Below are positions 37,301 to 49,300 of a stretch of 64,000 nucleotides of DNA, one piece after another; position 1 is the stretch's first letter, and every line of letters starts with the position of its first letter. Below the pieces are notes generated by a model. That model had not been told where the DNA came from, ran no database searches, and worked only from the letters and a program-made list of their open reading frames with translations. The stretch covers positions 88,716,721 through 88,780,720 of the forward strand of contig NC_064830.1 in NCBI RefSeq assembly GCF_024166365.1, given 5' to 3'. This DNA is from Elephas maximus indicus. Its lineage: Eukaryota; Chordata; Mammalia; Proboscidea; Elephantidae. The position numbers and the translations under genes were made by a program.

Positions 37301-40300
37301 CCTTGGTAAGATTTATTCCTAAGTATTTTATCTTCTTGGGGGCTACTGTGAATGGTATTTATTTGGTTATTTCCTCTTCGGTGTTCTTTTTGTTGATGTA
37401 GAGGAATCCAAGTGATTTTTGTATGTTTATTTTATAACCTGAGACTCTGCCAAACTCTTCTATTAGTTTCAGTAGTTTTCTGGAGGATTCCTTAGGGTTT
37501 TCTGTGTATAAGATCATGTCACCTGCAAACAGTGATAACTTTACTTCCTCCTTGCCAATCCGGATACCCTTTATTTCTTTGTCTAGCCTAATTGCCCTGG
37601 CTAGGACTTCAAGTACGATGTTGAATAAGAGCGGTGATAAAGGGCATCCTTGTCTGGTTCCCGTTCTCAAGGGAAATGCTTTCAGGTTCTCTCCATTTAG
37701 AGTGATGTTGGCTGTTGGCTTTGCATAGATGCCCTTTATTATGTTGAGGAATTTTCCTTCAATTCCTATTTTGGTAAGAGTTTTTATCATAAATGGGTGT
37801 TGGACTTTGTCAAATGCCTTTTCTGCATCAATTGATAAGATCATGTGGTTTTTATCTTTGTTTTATTTATGTGATGAATTACATTAATGGTTTTTCTGAT
37901 ATTAAACCAGCCTTGCATACCTGGTATAAATCCCACTTGATCATGGTGAATTATTTTTTTGATGTGTTGTTGGATTCTACTGGCTAGAATTTTGTTGAGG
38001 ATTTTTGCATCTATGTTCATGAGGGATATAGGTCTATAATTTTCTTTTTTTGTAATGTCTTTACCTGGTTTTGGTATCAGGGAGATAGTGGCTTCATAGA
38101 ATGAGTAGGGTAGTATTCCGTCATTTTCTATGCTTTGAAATACCTTCAGTAGTAGTGGTGTTAACTCTTCTCTGAAAGTTTGGTAGAACTCTGCAGTGAA
38201 GCAGTCCGGGCCAGGGCTTTTTTTTGTTGGCAGTTTTTTGATTACCGTTTCAATCTCTTTTTTTGTTATGGGTCTATTTAGTTGTTCTACTTCTGAATGT
38301 GTTAGTTTAGGTAGGTAGTGTTTTTCCAAGAATTCATCCATTTCTTCTAGGTTTTCAAATTTGTTAGAGTACAATTTTTCGTAGTAATCTGAAATGATTC
38401 TTTTAATTTCATTTGGTTCTGTTGCGACGTGGCCCTTCTCGTTTTTTATTCGGGTTATTTGTTTCCTTTCCTGTATTTCTTTAGTCAGTCTAGCCAATGG
38501 TTTATCAATTTTGTTAATTTTTTCAAAGAACCAGCTTTTGGCTTTGTTAATTCTTTCAATTGTTTTTCTGTTCTCTAATTCATTTAGTTCAGCTCTAATT
38601 TTTATTATTTGTTTTCTTCTGGTGCCTGATGGTTTCTTTTGTTGCTCACTTTCTATTTGTTCAAGTTGTAGGGACAGTTCTCTGCTTTTGGCTCTTTCTT
38701 CTTTTTGTATGTGTGCATTTATCGATATAAATTGGCCTCTGAGCACTGCTTTTGCTGTGTCTCAGAGGTTTTGATAGCAAGTATTTTCATTCTCGTTGCA
38801 TTCTATGAATTTCCTTATTCCCTCCTTGATGTCTTCTATAACCCAGTCTTTTTTCAGGAGGGTATTGTTCATTTTCCAAGTATTTGATTTCTTTTCCCTA
38901 GTTTTTCTGTTATTGATTTCTAGTTTTATTGCCTTGTGGTCTGAGAAGATGCTTTGTAATATTTCGATGTTTTGGACTCTGCAGAGGTTTGTTTTATGAC
39001 CTAATATGTGGTCTATTCTAGAGAATGTTCCATGTGCGCTAGAAAAAAAAGTATACTTTGCAGCAGTTGGGTGGAGAGTTCTGTATAAGTCAATGAGGTC
39101 AAGTTGGTTGATTGTTGTAAGTAGGTCTTCCGTGTCTCTATTGAGCTTCTTAGTGGATGTCCTGTCCTTCTCCGAAAGTGGTGTGTTGAAGTCTCCTACT
39201 ATAATTGTGGAGGTGTCTATCTCACTTTTCAATTCTGTTAAAATTTGATTTATGTATCTTGCAGCCCTGTCATTGGGTGCGTAAATATTTAATATGGTTA
39301 TGTCTTCCTGATCAATTGTCCCTTTTATCATTATATAGTGTCCTTCTTTATCCTTTGTGGTGGATTTAAGTCTAAAGTCTATTTTGTCAGAAATTAATAT
39401 TGCTACTCCTCTTCTTTTTTGCTTATTGTTTGCTTGATATATTTTTTTCCATCCTTTGAGTTTTAGTTTGTTTGTGTCTCTAAGTCTAAGGTGTGTCTCT
39501 TGTAGGCAGCATATAGATGGATCGTGTTTCTTTATCCAGTCCGTGACTCTCTGTCTCTTTATTGGTGCATTTAGTCCATTTACATTCAGCGTAATTATAG
39601 ATAAATAAGTTTTTAGTGCTGTCATTTTGATGCCTTTTCATGTGTGTTGTTGGCAACTGCATTTTTCCACATACTTTTTTGTGCTGAGACGTTTTTCTTA
39701 GTAAATTGTGAGATCCTCATTTTCATAGTGTTTGACTTTATGTTAGTTGAGTCGTTACGTTTTTCTTGGCTTTTATCTTGAGTTATGGAGTTGTTATACC
39801 TTTTTGTGGTTACCTTATTATTTACCCCTATTTTTCTAAGTAAAAACCTAACTTGTATCCTTCTATATCGCCTTGTATCACTCTCCATCTGGCAGTTCAA
39901 TGCCTCCTGTATTTAGTCCCTCTTTTTGATTATTGTGATCTTTTACCTATTGACTTCCATGATTCCCTGTTATGTGTATTGTTATTTTTTTTTAATTAAT
40001 CTTAATTTGTTTGTTTTTGTGATTTCCCTATTTGAGTTGATATCAGGACGTTCTGTTTTGTGACCTTGTATTGTGCTGGTATCTGATATTATTGGTTTTC
40101 TGACCAAACAATATCCTTTAGTATTTCTTGTAGCTTTGGTTTGGTTTTTGCAAATTCTCTAAGCTTGTGTTTATCTGTAAATATCTTAATTTCGCCTTCA
40201 TATTTCAGAGAGAGTTTTGCTGGATATATGATCCTTGGCTGGCAGTTTTTCTCCTTCAGTGCTCTGTATATGTCGTCCCATTCCCTTCTTGCCTGCATGG

Positions 40301-43300
40301 TTTCTGCTGAGTAGTCTGAACTTATTCTTATAGATTCTCCCTTGAAGGAAACCTTTCTTTTCTCCCTAGCTGCTTTTAAAATTCTCTGTTTATCTTTGGT
40401 TTTGGCGAGTTTGATGATAATATGTCTTGGTGTTTTTCTTTTTGGATCAATCTTAAATGGGGTTCGATGAGCATCTTGGATAGATATCCTTTCGTCTTTC
40501 ATGATGTCAGGGAAGTTTTGTGTCAGGAGTTCTTCAACTATTTTCTCTGTGTTTTCTGTTCCCCCTCCCTGTTCTGGGACTCCAATCACCCGCAAGCTAT
40601 CCTTCTTGATAGAGTCCCACATGATTCTTAGGGTATCTTCATTTTTTTTAATTCTTTTATCTGATTTTTTTTCAGCTATGTTAGTGTTGATTCCCTGGTC
40701 CTCCAGATGTCCCAGTCTGCATTCTAATTGCTCGAGTCTGCTCCTCTGACTTCCTATTGCGTTGTCTAATTCTGTAATTTTATTGTTAATCTTTTGGATT
40801 TCTACATGCTGTCTCTCTATGGATTCTTGCAACTTATTAATTTTTCCACTATGTTCTTGAATAATCTTTGTGAGTTCTTCAACAGTTTTATCGGTGTGTT
40901 CCTTGGCTTTTTCTGCAGTTTGCCTTATTTCGTTTGTGATGTCTTGAAGCATTCTGTAAATTAGTTTTTTATATTCTGTATCTGATAATTCCAGGATTGT
41001 ATCTTCATTTGGGAAAGATTTTGATTCTTTTGTTTGGGGGGTTGTAGAAGCTGTCATGGTCTGCTTCTTTATGTGGTTTGATATGGACTGGTGTCTCCGA
41101 GCCATCACTGGGAAACTAGTTTTTCCAGAAAATCCGCTGACTTGTACACTGGCTCCAGGCTCTGAAAACAATCGCTGCCTCCCCGTATTTGTTCGTTCTC
41201 CGTCTCTAAATCTGTGTTTGTTGTTCAGGGTTCGTTGATTGTTATGTATGTGATCGATTCACTTGTTTTTCCGAGTCTTTGTTGCAAGAGGGATCCGCGG
41301 TAGCATCCACCTCGTCTGCCATCTTGGCCCCGCCTCTCCAGATAAGAGAATTTTTAAAAAATGAAGAAACCTTAAGAATCATGTGGGACTCTATCAAGAG
41401 AAATAACCTATGAGTGATTGGAGTACCAGAACAGAGAGGGATAACAGAAAATACAGAGAGAATTGTTGAAGATTTGTTGGCAGAAAACTTCCCTGATGTT
41501 GTCAAAGATGAGAAGATATCTATCCAAGATGCTCATCGAACTCCACATAAGGTAGGTCTTAAAAGAAAGTCACCAAGACATATTATAATCAAACTTGCCA
41601 AAACCAAAGACAAAGACAGAATTATAAGAGCAGTGAGAGATAAACAAAAAGTCACCTACAAAGAAGAGCCAATAAGAATAAGCTCAGAACAACAGAGAAC
41701 CCCTGAGGGAGCACGAGATCAGTGGGATGCAGACCCCAAATTCTCATAAAAAGACCATACTTAATGGTCTGGCTGAGACTAGAGGAATCCCGGTGGTCAT
41801 GGTCCCCAAACCTTCTGTTGGCACAGGACAGGAACCATTCTCGAAGACAACTCATCAGACATGAAAGGGACTGGACAGTGGGTAGGAGAGAGATGCTGGT
41901 GAAGAGTGAGCTAATTATATCAGGTGGACACTTGAGACTGTGTTGGCATCTCCTGTCTGGAGGGGGGATGGGAGGATAGAGAGAGTTGGAAGCTGGCAAA
42001 ATTGTCACGAAAGGAGAGACTGGAAGGGCTGACTCATTAGGGGGAGAGCAAGTGGGAGTATGGAGTAAGATGTATACAAACTTGTATGTGACAGACCGAC
42101 TTGATTTGTAAACATTCACTTGAAGCTCAATAAAAGTTAATAATAAAAAAAAAAATTTATAATAGAATGACATAAAAAAAAAAGGAATAAGCTCGGACTG
42201 CTCGGCAGAAACCATGCAGGAAAGAAGGCAATGGGATGACATATTTAAAAAACTGAAGGAAAAAATTGCCTGCCAAGAATCATATATCCAGCAAAATTGT
42301 CTCTTAAATACAAAGGTGAAATTAAGACATTTCCAGATAAACGTAAGTTTAGGGAATTTGTAAGAACCAAACCAAAACTACAAGAAATACTAAAGGGAGT
42401 TCTTTGGTTAGAAAATCTATAATATCAGGTATCAACCCAAGACTAGAACACTGGGCAGAGCAACCAGAAGTCAACCCAGACAGGGAAATCCAAAAAAACA
42501 AAGCAAGATTATAAAAAAGAAAAAGGAAAAGAAAAGCTCAAAACAGGGTAACAGCAATGTTATTATATAAAAGAAAACATTAAAATAATAAAGAGGGACT
42601 AAGAAATGTTATCATACACCTTCCATATGGAGAGGAAGATACAACAATACAAAGAAATAAAAGCTAGTTTTAAATTTAGAAAAATACGGGTAAATAATAA
42701 GGTAACCACAAAGGAGACAAACTATCCTACTCATCAAAATAAAATACAAGGGAAAAATACACACTCAGCAGAAACAAAATCAACAACAAATATGAGGAAA
42801 GGGCAATATATATAAAGAAAATCTACTCAGTACATAAAATTAAGTGGGAAAAAGAAACTATCAACACACACAAAAAGACATTAAAATGATAGCACTAAAT
42901 TCATACCTATCCATAATTACCCTGAATGTAAACGGACTAAATGCACCAATAAAGAGACAGAGAGTGGCAGAATGGATTAAAAAACAAGATCCGTCTATAT
43001 GCTGCCTACAAGAGACACACCTTAGACTTAGAGACACAAATAAACTAAAACTCAAAGGATGGAGAAAAAAATATATCAAGCAAACAACAATCAAAACAGA
43101 GCAGGAGTGGCAATATTAATTTCTGGCAAAATAGACTTTAAAGTTAAATCCATCGGAAAGGATAAGGAAGGACACTATATAATGATTAAAGAGACAATAC
43201 ACCAAGAAGACATAACCATATTACTTTTTTATGCACCCAATGACAGGGCTGCAAGATACATAAAACAAACTCTATCAGCATTGAAAAGTGAGATAGACGG

Positions 43301-46300
43301 CTCCACAATAATAGTAGGAGACTTCGACACACCGCTTTTGGTGAAGGACAGGACATCCAGAAAGAAGCTCAATAAAGACACGGAAGATCTAAATGCTACA
43401 ATCCACCAAACTGACCTCGTAGACATATACAGAACACTCCACCCAACAGCAACCAAGTATACTTTCTTTTCTAGTGCACATGAAACATTCTCTAGAATAG
43501 ACCACATATTAGGTCATAAACCAAGCCTTAGTAGAATCCAAAACACGGAAGTGTTACAAAGCATCTTCTCTGACCATAAGGCCATAAAAGTGGAAATCAA
43601 TAACAGAAAAATCAGGGAAAAGAAATCAAACACTTGGAAACTGGACAATACCCTGCTCAAAAAAGACTGGATTATAGAAGACATTAAGGATGGAATAAAG
43701 AAATTCAGAGAATCCAATGAGAATGAAAACACTTCCTATCAGAACCTTTGGGACACAGCAAAAGCGGTGTTCAGAGGCCAATTTATATCAATAAATGCAC
43801 ACATACAAAAAGAAGAAAGGGCCAAAATCAAAGAACTATCCCTACAGTTTGAACAAATAGAAAGAGAGCAACAAAAGAAACCCACGGGCACCAGAAGAAA
43901 ACAGATAATAAAAATTAGAGCTGAACTATACAAAATAGAAAACAGTAAAGCAACTGAAAGAATTAACAAGACCAAAAGCTGGTTTTTTGAAAAACTCAAC
44001 AAAATTGATAAACCACTGGCCACACTGACAAAAGAAAAACAGGAGAGGAGGCAAATAACCTGAATAAGAAATGAGATGGGCGATATTACAACAGACCCAA
44101 CAGAAATTAAAAGAATCATACCAGATTACTATGAAAAACTGTACTTAAACAAATTTGAAAACCTAGAAGAAATGGATGAATTCCTAGAAACACACTACCT
44201 ACCTAAAGTAACACAAACAGAGGTAGAACAGCTAAATAGACCCATAACAAAAGAAGAGATTGAAAAGGTAATCAAAAAACTCCCAACAAAAAAAGGCCCT
44301 GGTCCGGACAGCTTCACTGTAGGGATCTACCAAACTTTCAGAGAAGAGTTAACACCACTACTACTAAAGGTATTTCAGAGCATAGAAAAGGACGGAATAC
44401 TACCAAACTCATTCTATGAAGCCACCATATCCCTGATACCAAAACCAGGTAAGGACACCACAAGAAAAGAAAATTATAGACCTATATCCCTCATGAACGT
44501 AGATGTAAAAATCCTCAACAAAATTCTAGCTGAGAGAATTCAATAACATATCAAAAAAATAATTCACCATGACCAAGTGGGATTCATACCAGGTATGCAG
44601 GGATGGTTCAACATTAGAGAAACAATTAATGTAGTCCACCACATAAATAAAACAAAAGACAAGAATCACATGATTTTATCAATTGCTGCAGAAAAGGCAT
44701 TTGACATAGTTCAACACTCATTCATGATAAAAACTCTCAGCAAAATAGGAATAGAAGGAAAATTCCTCAACATAATAAAGGGCATTTATACACAGCCAAC
44801 AGCCAACATCATCCGAAATGGAAAGAACTTGAAACCATTCTCATTGAGATCGGGAACCAGACATTGATGCCCTTTATCACCACTCTTATTCAACGTTGTG
44901 TTGGAGGTCCTAGCGAGAGCAATTAGGCTAGATAAAGAAACAAAGGGCATCCACATTGGCAAGGAAGAAGTAAAAGTATCTCTATTTGCAGATGACATGA
45001 TCTTATACACAGAAAACCCTAAGGAAAACTACTGAAACTAATAGAAGAGTTCAGAAGAGTATCGGGATACAAGATAAACACACAAAAATCAGTTGGATTC
45101 CTCTACACCAACAAAAAGAACATCGAAGAGGAAATCACCAAATCAATGCCAGTTACAGTAGCCTCCAAGAAGATAAAATACTTAGGAATAAATCTTACCA
45201 GAGACGTAAAAAACTTATACAAAGAAAACTACAGTACACTTCTGCAAGAAACCAAAAGAGACTTACATAAGTGGAAAAACATACCTTGCTCATGAATAGG
45301 AAGACTTAACATTATAAAAATGTCTATTCTACCAAAAGCCATCTATACATTTAATGCAATTCCATTCCAAATCCCAACAACATTCTTTAATGAGATGGAG
45401 AAGCAAATCACCAATTTCATATGGAAGGGAAAGGGGCCCCGGATAAATAAAGCATTACGAAAAAGAAGAACAAAGTAGGAGCCCTTACTTTACCTGACTT
45501 TAGAACCTATTATACCCCCACAGTAGTCAAAACAGCCTGGTACTGGTACCACAACAGATACATGGACCAATGGAACAGATTTGAGAATCCAGACATAAAT
45601 CCATCCACATATGAGCAGCTGATATTTGACAAAGGCCCCAAAACAGTTAAATGGGGAAAAGACAGTCTTTTTAACAAATGGTGCTGGCATAACTGGATAT
45701 CCATCTGCAAAAAAATGAAACAAGACCCATACCTCACTCCATGCACAAAAAACTAACTCAAAATGGATCAAAGACCTAAATATAAAATCTAAAACGATAA
45801 AGATCATGGAAGAAAAAATAGGGACAACATTAGGAGCCCTAATACATGGCATAAACAGTATAGAAAACATTATAAAGAATGTAGAAGAAAAACTAGATAA
45901 CTGGGAGCTCCTAAAAATCAAACACTTATGCTCATCCAAAGACTTCACCAAAAGAGTAAAAAGACTACCTACAGACTGGGAAAAAGTTTTTAGCTATGAC
46001 ATTTCTGATCAGCGCCTGATCTCTAAAATCTACACAATACTGCAAAAACTCAACTGCAAAAAGACAAATAACCCAATTAAAAAACGGACAAAAGATATGA
46101 ATAGACACTTCACTAAAGAAGACATTCAGGTAGCTAACAGATATATGAGGAAATGTTCACGATCATTAGCCATTAGAGAAATGCAGATCAAAACTACAAT
46201 GAGATTTCATCTCACTCCAACAAGGCTGGCATTAATCCAAAAAACACAAAATAATAAATGTTGGAGAGGCTGTAGAGAGACTGGAATACTTCTACACTGC

Positions 46301-49300
46301 TGGTGGGAATGTCAAATGGTACAACCACTGTGGAAATCAATTTGGCGCTTCCTTAGAAAGCTAGAAATAGAACTACCATATGATCCAGCAATCCCACTCC
46401 TTGGAATATATCCTAGAGAAATAAGAGCCTTCACACGAACAGATACATGCACACCCATGTTTACTGCAGCACTGTTTACAACAGCAAAACATGGAAGCAA
46501 CCAAGATGCCCATCAACGGATGAATGGATAAATTATGGTATATTCACACACTGGAATACTATGCATCGATAAGGAACAGTGAGGAATCTGTGAAACATTT
46601 CATAACATGGAGGAACCTGGAAGGCATTATGCTGAGTGAAATTAGTTGCAAAAGGACAAATATTGTATAAGACCACTATTATAAGAACGTGAGAAATAGT
46701 TTAAACTGAGAAGAAAATATTCTTTTGTGGTTATGACAGGCAGAAAAGAGGGAGGGTGGGAGAGGGGTATTCACTAATTAGATAGTAGATAAGAACAACT
46801 TTAGGTGAAGGGAAAGACAGCACACAGTACAGGGGAGGTCAGCACAATTGGACTAAACCAAAAGCAAAGAAGTTTCCTGAATAAACTGAATGCTTCGAAG
46901 GCCAGTGTAGCAGGGGCAGGGGTCTGGGGACCATGGTTTCAGGGGACATCTAAGTCAATTGGCATAATAAAATCCATTAAGAAAACATTCTGCATCCCAC
47001 TTTGAAGAGTGGCATCTGGGGTCTTAAGTGCTAGCAAGCAGCCATCTAAGATGCATCAACTGGTCTCAACCCACCTGGATCAAAGGAGAATGAAGAACAC
47101 CAAGGACACAAGGTGATCACGAGCCCAAGAGACAGAAAGGGCCAAATGAACCAGCGACTACATCATCCTGAGACCAGAAGAACTAGATGGTGCTCGGCCA
47201 CAACAGTTGACTGCCTGACAGGGAACACAACAGAGAACCCCTGAGGGAGCAGAAGAGCAGTGGGATGTAGACCCCAAATTCTCATAAGACCAGACTTCAT
47301 GGTCTGACTGAGGCTGGAAGGACCCTAGTGGTCATGGCCCCCAGGCCTTCTGTTGCCCCAGGACAGGAACCATTCCTGAAGCCAACTCTTCAGACATGGA
47401 TTGGACTGGACAATGGTTTGGAGAGGGATGCTGGTGAGGAGTGAGCTTCTCGAATCAGGTGGACACTTGAGACTATGTTGGCATCTCCTGCCTGGAGGGG
47501 AGATGAGAGGGTGGAGGGGGTTAGAAGCTGGTGAAAAGGACATGAAAAGAGAGAGTGGAGAGAGAGAGCAGGCTGTCTCATTAAAAAAAAAAAAAAAAAG
47601 TCTCATTAGGGGGAGAGTAATTGGGAGTGTGTAGCAAGGGTGTATATGGGTTTCTGTGTGAGAGACTGACTTGATTTGTAAACTTTCACTTAAAGCACAA
47701 TAAAAATTATAAAAAAAGAAAAAAAAAAAAAAACGCATTGCATTGTGCAAATCTCCTGCAAAAGGCCTCTTTAAAGTGTTAAAAAGCAAAGATGTCACCT
47801 TGAAAACTAAGGTGTGCCTGACCTAAATCATGGTGTTTTCAATAGCTTCATATGCATGCTGGATGATGAATAAGGAAGACCAAAGAAGAACTGTCTCCTT
47901 TGAATTGTGGTATCGGCAAAGAATACTGAATATACCATGGACTGCCAAAAGAATGAACAAATCTGTCTTGGAAGAAGTACAACCAGAATGCTTCTTAGAA
48001 GCAAGGATGTTGAGACTTCCTCTCATATACTTGATATTTTATCAGAAGAGATCAGTTCCTGGAGAAGGACATCATGCTTGGTAAAGTAGAAGGCCAATGA
48101 AAAAGAGGAAGACCCTCAACAAGATGTATTAACACAGTAGGTGCAACAAGGGGCTTAAGCATAACAACAATTGTGAGGATGGCACAGGACCAGGCAGCGT
48201 TTCTTTCTGTTGTACACTGGGTGGCTATGAGTTGGAACCAACTCGACAACACCTAACAACAACAACATGTAATGTGTGGCTAATTGCCTCCATGAACAAC
48301 TACCTTCTTTGTTACAAGACCAGAAGAATTAGATGACGCTCGGCTACTGTTACTGAACATTTCAATCAAAGATTACATAGAAGAATCCTGATCAAAAGGG
48401 TGAAAATGCAGAACACAGAATTTCCAACTCTCATACTCTAGACTTTCTGGAGCTACGGAAGGTGGAGGAACCCCTGAAATTATTGCTCTGAGATAATCTT
48501 TAAACCTTAAACCAAAAATATCCCCTGAAGGCATCATAAAACAGAATACCTATTGCCATCAAGTCAATTTTGACTCATAGCAAACCTATAAAACAGAGTA
48601 GAACTGCCCCATAGGGTCTATAAGGAGCAACTGGTGGATTCAAAGTGTCCATCTTTCGGTTAGGAGCCAAGCTCTTTACCACTGCGCCACCAGGGCTCCA
48701 AAACCAAACAGTAGTTTAGGTTAAACAGTGAAAAAAGATCTGCCTTGAGCATTATGCTCTTTTAAGAACTACCTATATGGAATCAAATTGACAACAGCAA
48801 CTCAAAAGATAGGAACCTTAGTGGGCAGTGAGTTTATGTCAATGAGGAAGGAACAACTCAGAAAAGGAGGGTGAGAATGGTTGCACAACTCAAAGGATGT
48901 CATCAATGCCACCAACTTGTACATGTAGAAACTCCTGGTGGATGTTTTACTGTGTATATTCTCAACAACACCAACAAAATAAATAAAATTTAGAGAAAAT
49001 AAATAAGTACTGCAAACCCAAAACTATGCTAATAAATCCTAGCTCAGTAGTTCGCAACCACAGGCAATGCTGCCCTCCAGGGGACATTTGGAAATGTCTG
49101 GAGACATTTTTGATTGTTATGCCTGGGAGATGCTACTATCATCTAGTGGTTAAAGGCCAGGGATGCTGTTAAACATCTGACAATACAGAGAACACCTGCC
49201 CCAACAAATAATTATCTGGTGGAAAATATCAGTAGTGATGAGATTGAGAAATACTCTCCTAGCAAGGGTCTAAGGCCAAATTTCTAACAAGCTCCCAGGT

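Larger units (their letters stand above)
34802..41338 (-). mobile_element. Full-length L1, intact ORF1, ORF2 with few lesions
   Basis: A 6.5-kb inverted L1 inside the ORF1 of another L1. Poly(A) lies at 34802-34813 (as T), the 3'UTR to 35813, ORF2 at 35814-39625, ORF1 at 40089-41105, and a 5'UTR of about 230 bp to 41338. Its 5' tip carries CCAAGATGGC, the YY1-type start of L1 promoters. The target duplication is slightly diverged: AGACAAGACAATTTTT on the left, AGATAAGAGAATTTTT on the right. This is the youngest large element in the window by nesting and by coding integrity. Confidence 0.92.
33546..47733 (+). mobile_element. L1 LINE with two further L1 insertions inside it
   Basis: Layers of this element: 5'UTR and ORF1 N-terminus (33546-34800), ORF1 middle (41339-41690), ORF1 C-terminus (42184-42420), ORF2 (42888-46530), 3'UTR (46530-47715) and an A-rich tail to 47733. 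ORF2 shows endonuclease, RT with an intact FADD motif (about 44985) and the C-terminal cysteine region, but also several stops and shifts (for example after QERRQIT near 44060 and after AERIQ near 44546). It is inserted into the RTE copy. Confidence 0.88.

Noticed and set aside
41106-41171. 22-residue N-terminal extension of L1 ORF1p
   Set aside because: The extension is 5'UTR-derived; starting at MARRHQ gives 338 residues, the usual ORF1p length.
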